Shown piece by piece: positions 49,509 through 56,660 of a DNA stretch of 64,000 nt. The position numbers and the translations under genes are program-made. Within the stretch, counting starts at the first letter, position 1. Every line of letters starts with the position of its first letter. The stretch is from assembly GCA_033763555.1 (NCBI GenBank), contig JANRKK010000039.1:1-64000 (forward strand). Direction: 5' to 3'. The DNA is from JALYJG01 sp033763555. Lineage in GTDB: Bacteria > Pseudomonadota > Alphaproteobacteria > UBA9219. Below the pieces are notes generated by a model that made no database searches, had not been told where the DNA came from, and worked only from the letters and a program-made list of their open reading frames with translations.

Positions 49509-50063
49509 ATGTTCATCCAGACCGAAGAAACGCCCAATCCCGCGACCATGAAATTCCTGCCCGGGCGGGAAGTTATGCCGCAGGGTACGCTTGAAATCAC
49601 CGATGCACGCGGTGCCGTGGCTTCACCGCTAGCTCAGGCCCTGTTCGGTATTGATGGCGTATGCGGCGTTTTCCTCGCGCGCGAATTTATCACGGTGACA
49701 AAAACCGCTGACAAAAACTGGGCCGTCCTGAAGCCCGCGATTTTAACCTCCATCATGGAGCACTTCACCAACAACCGCCCTGTTGTAACGGCTAATATCG
49801 AAACGCCATCCGAAGCATCGACAGATGACAACAATGAAATCACCAAACAGATCCGCGAAATTCTGGATACGAAAGTTCGTCCTGCCGTCGCGCAGGATGG
49901 CGGCGACATCACCTTCCAGAGTTTTGAAGATGGAATCCTTTATCTGCACCTCAAAGGTTCATGCGCCGGATGTCCGAGCGCAACCCTGACGCTGAAGGCC
50001 GGCATCGAGAGCATGATGAAGCATTATGTGCCGGAAGTGAAAGAAGTCCGGCAGGTGCGCTGA
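49509..50063 (+). CDS. Nfu-type iron-sulfur cluster scaffold protein
   Basis: The 184-residue protein is a two-domain Nfu (NFU1-like): an N-terminal Nfu_N domain (MFIQTEETPNPATMKFLPGRE) and a C-terminal NifU-like domain with the cluster-binding CAGCPSA motif (VRPAVAQDGGDITF before it). It passes 4Fe-4S clusters to targets such as lipoate synthase or aconitase. This full-length type is typical of alphaproteobacteria and mitochondria. A TATACT -10-like element lies about 25 bases before the ATG. The stop overlaps the next start (TGATG). Confidence 0.94.
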   Translation: MFIQTEETPNPATMKFLPGREVMPQGTLEITDARGAVASPLAQALFGIDGVCGVFLAREFITVTKTADKNWAVLKPAILTSIMEHFTNNRPVVTANIETPSEASTDDNNEITKQIREILDTKVRPAVAQDGGDITFQSFEDGILYLHLKGSCAGCPSATLTLKAGIESMMKHYVPEVKEVRQVR

Positions 50064-50677
50064 TGCACATCGCCCTCATCAGCGGCAGCCATCGGCAAAA
50101 CTCCCAATCTCTGCGTGTGACGACATATCTGGCCTCGCGCCTGCCACAACTGGCGGCCGGAACTTCAACCGATATTATTGAACTGACCGATAACCCTCTG
50201 CCGCTGTGGGATGAAGGCATGCGGCAAAAGGACGGCGCTTCGCCACTACAAAAGCAATGGGAGCCCTACGCCAAAAGGCTGCAGGCGGCGGACGGCTTCG
50301 TTGTCACCTCACCCGAATGGAACGGCATGGTTCCGGCCGGGCTGAAAAATTTCTTCCTCTATTGCACACCGAAAGATGTTGGCCATAAGCCTGCACTGAT
50401 TACCGCTGTTTCCGCTAGCCGTGGCGGCGCCTATCCCATCACAGAACTGCGGATGAGCAGTTATAAAAATTCGATGATCTGCTATATCCCCGAGCATCTG
50501 ATTGTCCGCAACGCGGCAAGCATGTTCGTCGGGGATACGCCCATGGATAAGGATGATGAATATCTGCGCGGCCGTGCTGATTTCGCGCTGAAAATTCTTC
50601 TCGAATACGCCAAATCGATGAAATCCGTACGCGATAGCGGCGTTGCGTTCGATAAGAAATATGCTAACGGCATGTAA
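50063..50677 (+). CDS. NADPH-dependent FMN reductase-like flavoprotein
   Basis: This 204-residue protein has the FMN_red flavodoxin-like fold (PF03358): the phosphate loop ISGSHRQNSQSLRVTTYL, the DEGMRQKDG segment, VVTSPEWNGMVPAGLKNFFLY (equivalent to the PEYN motif) and SASRGGAYP. Members reduce FMN or quinones with NADPH; the substrate here is unknown. It overlaps nfu by one base and tsaB by one base, so four genes (nfu to rimI) form a tight operon. Confidence 0.85.
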   Translation: MHIALISGSHRQNSQSLRVTTYLASRLPQLAAGTSTDIIELTDNPLPLWDEGMRQKDGASPLQKQWEPYAKRLQAADGFVVTSPEWNGMVPAGLKNFFLYCTPKDVGHKPALITAVSASRGGAYPITELRMSSYKNSMICYIPEHLIVRNAASMFVGDTPMDKDDEYLRGRADFALKILLEYAKSMKSVRDSGVAFDKKYANGM

Positions 50678-51315
50678 TGCTTATTCTCAGCGTCGATAGC
50701 GCGGGCGGTTCCTGCGGTGCCTGTGTCTGGCGCGATGGAACGGTACTCGCCGCCACCGAAGAAACCATGGAGCGCGGACAAGACCAAAGGCTGATGCCGC
50801 TTATTCTCGAAATCATGAAAAAGGCGAATATCGGCTTTGAAGCCCTTGATCGCATTGCCGTCACGCGTGGCCCCGGCAGTTTCACGGGCTTGCGCATCGG
50901 CCTTGCCACCGCGCGCGGCATGGGGCTGGCAGCAGGCAAGCCCGTTATCGGCATCAACCGCTTTTCGATCTTCCATGAACAGGCCAAAACCCCCGGTAAA
51001 AACCTGTTCGTGATTATCAATTCCAAGCGCAAGGAACTGTTCTGCCGTTTTTACCCGGCGCAAGGCGAACCGCATGAAGCCACCATGCTGGTGCCAGATG
51101 AAATCCTCGTTTTCCTCAAGGACAAGCCGGACATCGTCGTCACGGGAGATATGTCCCTGTCCGGCCTGAGCCATTTTCAAAAACCGGAAGAAAAAGAAAT
51201 CACCACCTGCGCCGCCCTAGCGGCACGCGCCAAAGCCGATGACGCCGCCTTTCTCCCGCGCCCGCTTTACCTTCGCGCGCCGGATGTTACGCTGCCGAAA
51301 ACGGCAGCGTCATGA
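50677..51315 (+). CDS. tsaB: tRNA threonylcarbamoyladenosine biosynthesis protein TsaB
   Basis: TsaB (212 residues) partners TsaD and TsaE in making t6A37 of ANN-decoding tRNAs. It has the ASKHA fold with LILSVDSAGGSCGACVW at the start and the family motif VTRGPGSFTGLRIGLATARGM. Like other TsaB proteins it lacks the metal-binding HxxxH of TsaD. The order tsaB-rimI is conserved widely in bacteria. Confidence 0.93.
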   Translation: MLILSVDSAGGSCGACVWRDGTVLAATEETMERGQDQRLMPLILEIMKKANIGFEALDRIAVTRGPGSFTGLRIGLATARGMGLAAGKPVIGINRFSIFHEQAKTPGKNLFVIINSKRKELFCRFYPAQGEPHEATMLVPDEILVFLKDKPDIVVTGDMSLSGLSHFQKPEEKEITTCAALAARAKADDAAFLPRPLYLRAPDVTLPKTAAS

Positions 51316-51322
51316 GACAGTA

Positions 51323-51802
51323 ATGCCCAAGCTTGAAATCCGAAAAACAGATTTGTCGATGGCGCAAATTCTCGTCGAACTCCATGCCGCATGTTTCGAT
51401 GATGAAGCCTGGACACTCGACCAGATGCGCGGAAGCCTTGAACTTCCCACCACATGTGGCTGGGCTGCTTACACATATGCAAGAGCGATCGGCCTCCTTC
51501 TCTGTCAGATGACCGAGAAGGAGGCCGAGATCCTGACCTTAGGCGTATACCCTGAGGCACAACGGCGCGGCATCGGCCAACGCCTGCTTGAAGAAGCCAC
51601 CGACGCCATACGCAACACGGGGGCTGGGGCCATCTTCCTCGAAGTTGCTGCCGATAATCTGGCGGCACGGCGACTTTATGAAAAGTTAGGCTTCTGCGTG
51701 ATCGGTAGCCGACCTGCCTACTACCGCCGTGTGGGAGGACCGGAAAATGCCCTCTGTTATCGCAAGATTCTCCTTCCCCTGCCGCTTCACAAGGGCACTT
51801 AA
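51323..51802 (+). CDS. rimI: Ribosomal-protein-alanine N-acetyltransferase RimI-like
   Basis: The 159-residue GNAT acetyltransferase follows tsaB, as rimI usually does. The CoA-binding motif A is LGVYPEAQRRGIGQRLLEEA (RRGIGQRL), followed by IFLEVAADNLAARRLYEKLGF and the catalytic Tyr region YYRR. It would acetylate the N-terminal Ala of S18; the exact target is inferred from context. The ATG at 51323 is eight bases after the tsaB stop; longer frames overlap tsaB. Confidence 0.88.
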   Translation: MPKLEIRKTDLSMAQILVELHAACFDDEAWTLDQMRGSLELPTTCGWAAYTYARAIGLLLCQMTEKEAEILTLGVYPEAQRRGIGQRLLEEATDAIRNTGAGAIFLEVAADNLAARRLYEKLGFCVIGSRPAYYRRVGGPENALCYRKILLPLPLHKGT

Positions 51803-51812
51803 ACAAGGCATG

Positions 51813-51831
51813 ATCAAGGACTTACCTTGAT
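51813..51831. promoter_or_regulatory. Perfect 7-bp hairpin between rimI and pntAA
   Basis: ATCAAGG (51813-51819) and CCTTGAT (51825-51831) pair exactly around ACTTA. No T-run follows directly. It lies 20 bases before the pntAA ATG, which has no recognisable Shine-Dalgarno, so it could be an operator or a translational leader structure. Confidence 0.35.
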
Positions 51832-51851
51832 TCTCCTGCTGTTGTTTTAAA

Positions 51852-53009
51852 ATGAAGATTGCCATCCCCAAGGAACGCCGCGCCTACGAAAAGCGCGTTG
51901 CCGCAACTCCCGATACGGTCAAAAAATACCGTGCGCTGGGGTATGACGTCACAGTCGAGGCTGGGGCGGGCAGCGAAGCCTCCTACCCCGATGAGCTTTA
52001 CGCCGCCGCAGGCGCGCAAATCATTCCCGATGCCGTCACCACCATCCGCGATGCCGACATCGTCCTGAAAGTCCAGCGCCCGATGAGTGAAGGTGAAGGC
52101 CGTAATGAAATGGGACTGATCAAACCCGGCGCCTTGCTGGTTGGCATGCTGAATCCCTACGCCGCGCGCAATGATCTCGAAGCCTACAAGCGCGGCAATG
52201 TTACCACCATGTCCATGGAACTTATGCCGCGCATCACCCGCGCCCAATCCATGGATGTTTTGTCGAGCCAGTCGAACCTTGCAGGTTATAAGGCTGTGCT
52301 GGATGCCGCCGAGCAATTTGGCCGCGCCTTCCCGATGATGATGACGGCGGCAGGGACGGTACCGCCCGCACGCGTTATGGTGATGGGCGCAGGCGTTGCC
52401 GGATTGCAGGCCATCGCCACCGCCCGCCGCCTCGGCGCGATTGTTTCGGCGACTGATGTCCGCCCCGTAGCGCGTGAGCAGGTGGAAAGCCTTGGCGCGA
52501 CCTTCGTCATGGTCGACAGCGAAGAAACCAAGCAGGCGGAGACCTCTGGCGGCTACGCAAAGGAAATGAGTGCGGAGTATCAGGCCAAGCAGACCGCACT
52601 GATCGCCGAAACCATCAAGAAGCAGGATGTCGTGATCTGCACGGCCCTCATTCCCGGACGCGCCGCGCCGCGCCTGATCAGCGAAGACATGCTGCGCAGT
52701 ATGCGGCCCGGCTCCGTCGTCATCGATCTGGCCGTCGAGCAAGGCGGCAATTGCGCGCTGAGCGAAGCCGGAAAAGTTGTCGAAGCCTTCGGCGTCAAAA
52801 TCGTCGGCTGGCGCAACATGCCAAGCCGCATCGCCGTGGATGCCTCGGCGCTCTATGCCCGCAATCTGCTGAGTTTTGTCACTCTCATTTCGGCCAAGGA
52901 AGGCGGCCAGCTCACAATTGATTGGGAAGATGAGATTATCCGCGCTATCCTGCTGACTCGCAGCGGCACGATCGTCCATCCCCAATTCCAGCAATCCAAC
53001 GCAGCCTGA
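51852..53009 (+). CDS. pntAA: Transhydrogenase subunit alpha, part 1 (NAD-binding)
   Basis: PntAA (385 residues) is the soluble NAD(H)-binding dI domain of proton-translocating transhydrogenase, which makes NADPH from NADH with the proton gradient. The start MKIAIPKERRAYEKRVAATPDTVKKY is the AlaDH/PNT family signature, followed by the mobile loop region (YAKEMSAEYQAKQTALIAET) and the dinucleotide motif VMVMGAGVAGLQAIATARRLGAIV. The three-gene split (AA, AB, B) is the usual alphaproteobacterial arrangement. No Shine-Dalgarno is evident before this ATG. Confidence 0.96.
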   Translation: MKIAIPKERRAYEKRVAATPDTVKKYRALGYDVTVEAGAGSEASYPDELYAAAGAQIIPDAVTTIRDADIVLKVQRPMSEGEGRNEMGLIKPGALLVGMLNPYAARNDLEAYKRGNVTTMSMELMPRITRAQSMDVLSSQSNLAGYKAVLDAAEQFGRAFPMMMTAAGTVPPARVMVMGAGVAGLQAIATARRLGAIVSATDVRPVAREQVESLGATFVMVDSEETKQAETSGGYAKEMSAEYQAKQTALIAETIKKQDVVICTALIPGRAAPRLISEDMLRSMRPGSVVIDLAVEQGGNCALSEAGKVVEAFGVKIVGWRNMPSRIAVDASALYARNLLSFVTLISAKEGGQLTIDWEDEIIRAILLTRSGTIVHPQFQQSNAA

Positions 53010-53021
53010 CAGGAGAAGCCC

Positions 53022-53450
53022 ATGGAACCGTTCAACGCAAAACCCCCGCAAAACAATACATCGATGTGGATCACCAGCCTGGCGATCTCCGTAACCTGTT
53101 GCGCGATTTTGTTTGTGGTTTTTGCCGGATACCTGACGGACATCAAGCAAAACATCGCCACCGGCAACGCGCGGCTGGAACAGATGGCGGCGCATCAGGA
53201 TGCCCTGCTGCTCGAAATTCAATCGCTGCATCGTTCTCTGACCACCCAGGGCGCTGCGACAAATGCAGCTCCTGTTGCAACCGCGCCGTCTCCGGCGGTA
53301 ACGCCTGAAGCGCCTGTGGTTCCGGCAGCCAATCCGCTGGCACCTACCCCCGCTGTTCCGGCGGATGCAGCTCCGGCAGTACCCGTGGTAACGCCGCCTG
53401 CCATGCCCGCTGCTCCAGCAGCGCCTGCGACCGAACCCGCCAAGAACTAG
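53022..53450 (+). CDS. Single-pass Ala/Pro-rich protein within the pnt operon
   Basis: The 142-residue product has one N-terminal transmembrane segment (residues 16-39, ITSLAISVTCCAILFVVFAGY), a short coiled-coil-like helix (NARLEQMAAHQDALLLEIQSLH), and a 65-residue low-complexity tail of Ala, Pro and Val. It lies between pntAA and pntAB (12 and 13 bases spacing), where other bacteria have no gene. It could be an accessory subunit or periplasmic linker, but I know no homologue. AGGAG precedes the ATG. Confidence 0.6.
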   Translation: MEPFNAKPPQNNTSMWITSLAISVTCCAILFVVFAGYLTDIKQNIATGNARLEQMAAHQDALLLEIQSLHRSLTTQGAATNAAPVATAPSPAVTPEAPVVPAANPLAPTPAVPADAAPAVPVVTPPAMPAAPAAPATEPAKN

Positions 53451-53463
53451 AGGTCTCCTCCGC

Positions 53464-53901
53464 ATGGCGATGAGCGATCTGATCTCGGGCCTTGGCAGCC
53501 TCGCCGCTGATCAGGAGAAACTGGCGGAGTTTACCAAGGCGCTGGCCATGCAGGCGCAGAATATGGCCATTCAGCCGGGCGGTGAAGCCGCGCATAACTT
53601 CTTCATCACCGGACTGACGGTTTTCGTTCTTGCCTGCTTTGTCGGCTATTACGTCGTGTGGCGCGTAACACCTGCGCTACATTCGCCGCTGATGGCCGTG
53701 ACCAACGCCGTTTCCTCCGTAATCATTGTGGGCGCTTTGGTGGCCGCAGGCCCTATCGAGCTGACTCCGGCGAAATGGATGGGGCTGGGCGCGGTTGTTC
53801 TGGCCTCCATAAACATCTTCGGCGGCTTTATCGTCACGCATCGCATGCTGGCGATGTACAAGAAAAAGTCCGACATGAAATCCAGGCCGGACAAGCACTA
53901 G
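53464..53901 (+). CDS. pntAB: Transhydrogenase subunit alpha, part 2 (membrane)
   Basis: PntAB (145 residues) supplies the first transmembrane helices of the proton channel (dII). It has three or four helices (FFITGLTVFVLACFVGYYVVWRV, SPLMAVTNAVSSVIIVGALVAAG, GAVVLASINIFGGFIVTHRMLAMY); HSPLMAVTNAVSS and ASINIFGGFxVTHRML are family signatures. The N-terminal 40 residues are longer than in the shortest homologues. It is followed after seven bases by pntB. Confidence 0.95.
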   Translation: MAMSDLISGLGSLAADQEKLAEFTKALAMQAQNMAIQPGGEAAHNFFITGLTVFVLACFVGYYVVWRVTPALHSPLMAVTNAVSSVIIVGALVAAGPIELTPAKWMGLGAVVLASINIFGGFIVTHRMLAMYKKKSDMKSRPDKH

Positions 53902-53908
53902 GTTATCA

Positions 53909-55303
53909 ATGACAAGTTTGGTTGCTCTCGCTTATCTTGTTTCCGCCATATGTTTTATCATGGCGCTGCGTGGCCTCGCTTCGCCGGAAACCGCGCGGCA
54001 GGGCAATATGTTCGGCATCGTCGGCATGGCTGTTGCCATCGTGACGACCCTCATGCTGGTGCAGACCTCCTCGCTCTGGTTCATCGCTATTGCGGTTGTT
54101 CTTGGCGGCAGCATCGGGACGGTTGTTGCCCATAACATTAAAATGACCGCCCTGCCCCAGCTGGTGGCGGCGTTCCACTCATTGGTCGGCCTTGCCGCCG
54201 TTCTGGTCGCCGCCGCGGCTTTCACCAATCCGGGGGCGTATGGCATCGTCCATGGCGATAAAATCCATTTCTCCAGCCTGCTGGAAATGGGGCTTGGCGT
54301 CGCCATCGGCGCGATTACCTTCAGCGGCTCAATCGTCGCCTTCGCCAAGCTGCAGGGACTCGTCTCCGGCAAGCCGGTTACTTTCAAATTCCAGCATCAG
54401 ATCAATTTCGGCCTCGGCATCCTGACGCTTATTCTTATTGTCGCGCTGATGCTCAGCCAGTCGCCATCGGCTTTCTGGGCCATCGTGGGATTGACGTTCC
54501 TGCTCGGCTTCCTGCTTATCATCCCCATCGGTGGCGCGGATATGCCGGTCGTTATCTCCATGCTCAACAGCTATTCGGGCTGGGCGGCAGCGGCCACGGG
54601 CTTCACGCTGGAAAATCCGCTGCTGATCATCACCGGTGCTTTGGTCGGCGCTTCGGGCGCCATCCTCAGCTACATCATGTGCAGGGGCATGAATCGCTCA
54701 ATCTTCAACGTTATCCTTGGCGGCTTCGGCAGCGATGGCGGCGCGTCGGCGCATGGCGCGGTGGCAGGCGACAAGCAGGTCAAAATCGGTTCTGCCGAAG
54801 ATGCGGGCTTCATTCTGAAAAATGCCTCCAGTGTCATTATCGTGCCGGGCTACGGTATGGCGGTGGCGCAGGCGCAGCATGCCCTGCGCGAAATGTCCGA
54901 TCACCTGAAAGAAGCGGGCGTGCAGGTACGCTACGCTATCCACCCGGTCGCTGGCCGCATGCCGGGCCACATGAACGTCCTGCTGGCCGAAGCCAATGTG
55001 CCCTATGACGAAGTGCTGGAGCTGGAGGAAATCAACCGCGATTTCGGCCAGACGGACGTCGCCTTTGTCATCGGGGCCAACGACGTCACCAACCCCGCCG
55101 CCAAGACCGACCCCCAATCCCCGATCTATGGCATGCCGATCCTTGATGTCGAAAAGGCCAAGACCGTGTTGTTCATCAAGCGCTCAATGGCCGCAGGCTA
55201 TGCTGGCGTGGAAAACGAACTCTTCTTCCGCCCTAACACCATGATGCTGTTCGGCGACGCCAAGAAAATGTGCGAAGAGATTGTTAAGGCGCTGGAAAGC
55301 TAG
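53909..55303 (+). CDS. pntB: Transhydrogenase subunit beta
   Basis: PntB (464 residues) holds the remaining transmembrane helices and the NADP(H)-binding dIII domain. Helix-rich N-terminal half with NIKMTALPQLVAAFHSLVGLAAV, GSIVAFAKLQGLVSGKPVTF and DMPVVISMLNSYSGWAAAATGF; dIII has VIIVPGYGMAVAQAQHALREM, HPVAGRMPGHMNVLLAEANVPYDEV and VIGANDVTNPAAKTDPQSPIYGMPILDVEKA. It is the last gene of the pnt operon; the Nudix gene starts six bases later. Confidence 0.97.
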   Translation: MTSLVALAYLVSAICFIMALRGLASPETARQGNMFGIVGMAVAIVTTLMLVQTSSLWFIAIAVVLGGSIGTVVAHNIKMTALPQLVAAFHSLVGLAAVLVAAAAFTNPGAYGIVHGDKIHFSSLLEMGLGVAIGAITFSGSIVAFAKLQGLVSGKPVTFKFQHQINFGLGILTLILIVALMLSQSPSAFWAIVGLTFLLGFLLIIPIGGADMPVVISMLNSYSGWAAAATGFTLENPLLIITGALVGASGAILSYIMCRGMNRSIFNVILGGFGSDGGASAHGAVAGDKQVKIGSAEDAGFILKNASSVIIVPGYGMAVAQAQHALREMSDHLKEAGVQVRYAIHPVAGRMPGHMNVLLAEANVPYDEVLELEEINRDFGQTDVAFVIGANDVTNPAAKTDPQSPIYGMPILDVEKAKTVLFIKRSMAAGYAGVENELFFRPNTMMLFGDAKKMCEEIVKALES

Positions 55304-55308
55304 TCGCC

Positions 55309-55929
55309 GTGAAACACGAAATCCTTAACCGTGAGACCCTGTTTCAGGGTTATTTCCGCGTTGACCGCTACCATGTACGGCATGAGCGGTTCGATGGCAG
55401 CTGGAGCCAGCCGCTGACCCGCGAAGTTTTTCACCGCAGCAAGCATGTCGCCGGAGTTTTGCTGTTCGATCCGCAACAGGACAAGGTCGTTCTGGTCGAA
55501 CAATTCCGCGCCGGGCCTATGGCGTTGGGCGAATATCCCTGGCTCGTGGAAATTCCCATGGGCATGGTCGATGTGAATGAATCGCCCGAACAGGCCGCGC
55601 GGCGCGAAGCGCAAGAAGAAACCGGATGCGAGGTAATGGAGCTTCAGCCCATCGCGCAGTTTTTCTCAAGCCCCGGCGGCACGGATGAACATATCATGCT
55701 GTTTGCCGGGCGCGTGGCGGCCCCCACCGACGGCGTGCTGCAAGGCGTCGCCAGCGAACATGAAGATATTCGCGTTCATGTGATGGAAGCGTCCAAGGCC
55801 ATCGGCATGCTGTTTGCCAACAAAATCCGGGATTCCCAGACCCTCGTCGCCCTGCAATGGTTTGCCATGCATCACACCGAACTGCGCAGCCGCTGGCTGG
55901 TCAGCGATGTGGGAACGCCGCTTATTTAG
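55309..55929 (+). CDS. Nudix hydrolase, ADP-ribose pyrophosphatase-like
   Basis: A 206-residue Nudix protein of the NudF/ADPRase type. The Nudix box GMVDVNESPEQAARREAQEETGC holds the catalytic Glu cluster (REAQEE), and the surrounding VLLFDPQQDKVVLVEQFRAGP and FFSSPGGTDEHIMLFAGRV match the ADP-ribose clade (proline-rich SSPG loop). It would clean up ADP-ribose produced by NAD turnover, a reasonable fit next to transhydrogenase. The start is GTG 55309. Confidence 0.88.
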   Translation: MKHEILNRETLFQGYFRVDRYHVRHERFDGSWSQPLTREVFHRSKHVAGVLLFDPQQDKVVLVEQFRAGPMALGEYPWLVEIPMGMVDVNESPEQAARREAQEETGCEVMELQPIAQFFSSPGGTDEHIMLFAGRVAAPTDGVLQGVASEHEDIRVHVMEASKAIGMLFANKIRDSQTLVALQWFAMHHTELRSRWLVSDVGTPLI

Positions 55930-55938
55930 AATCGCTGC

Positions 55939-55979
55939 TTAAATTAACCTTAATCGAAAGTATCGAGGTGTGTTACAAT
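55939..55979 (+). promoter_or_regulatory. CtrA-type promoter of the kinase-like gene
   Basis: TTAA (55939-55942), seven bases, TTAA (55950-55953) is a perfect CtrA box; the -10-like TACAAT (55974-55979) follows 20 bases later, so the box overlaps the expected -35, as in CtrA-activated Caulobacter promoters. The ATG at 56010 is 31 bases downstream of the -10. Confidence 0.5.
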
Positions 55980-56009
55980 CACATCGGATTTTAAAAGGGT
56001 CATTATATT

Positions 56010-56660
56010 ATGCGCTCTCATAGCATTTCCTGGGATCATGGAGAGAATGAGCATTTGCTCGACTGGAATGCTTTTACCACCCAGTCTCGAGGCATCGAAG
56101 ACATCCTCAGAACACTCGCCGAGTGCGATCCTTTCGTACGGGGCACACCAACCAGAAATAAAGTTGTCGAATTGTATAGAGACACCCCTGCTATTGCGGG
56201 AATCTTAAAAAACACACTCGCTGATTACGGCATCACAGATTCAACATATATCGCAAAGGGCGCTTGCGCGATCGTCTGCGGCATCCCGAATGACGAGGTC
56301 ATTCGTACGGTTGTTACAAGCGAAATGCCTCGACTCAACAGCCCGCATATTCTCCAGCCGAGACAAACGGTCACTGTCGGCAACACCGGATTAAAAGTAG
56401 AAATTCTCGCCCGCGCTGACATTAAAAATGTAAGCGGAGACCATGTTCGACATTTAAGGCATGGCCTTGCAAAAGAAAGAAAGTTTTTCTGGGACGCTTA
56501 TGCCGATAACGTTGGCATTATCGACGGACGTCCGGCTGTTTTGGATGCAGGCGCTGTGATGCCCGAAGAGCGATTGATGCAAAGCAAACAAGAGAGCTTC
56601 GTTAATGAATATCTGACTCTGCGGCACAAGCTGGGACTTACCAACGCAGTTCCTACCTAA
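56010..56660 (+). CDS. Compact protein-kinase-like orphan protein
   Basis: The 216-residue cytoplasmic protein shows a protein-kinase-like pattern. A glycine-loop-like strand pair, IAKGACAIVCG (81-91), lies before DEVIRTVV. In the C-terminal part WDAYADNVGIIDGRPAVLDAG has Asp162-x4-Asn167 in the position of the catalytic-loop D..N, and Asp179-Ala-Gly 12 residues later, like DFG. The lysine of beta-3 seems replaced (Arg in EVIRTVV) and the lobes are very short. It may be an active small kinase, an antibiotic-kinase-like enzyme or a pseudokinase. AAAGGGTC precedes the ATG. It stands alone between a Nudix gene and convergent maeB. Confidence 0.5.
   Translation: MRSHSISWDHGENEHLLDWNAFTTQSRGIEDILRTLAECDPFVRGTPTRNKVVELYRDTPAIAGILKNTLADYGITDSTYIAKGACAIVCGIPNDEVIRTVVTSEMPRLNSPHILQPRQTVTVGNTGLKVEILARADIKNVSGDHVRHLRHGLAKERKFFWDAYADNVGIIDGRPAVLDAGAVMPEERLMQSKQESFVNEYLTLRHKLGLTNAVPT

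Noticed and set aside
51822..53465. A 547-residue minus-strand open frame opposite pntAA
   Set aside because: Extremely Arg/Gly-rich and without motifs; pntAA on the plus strand explains the segment.
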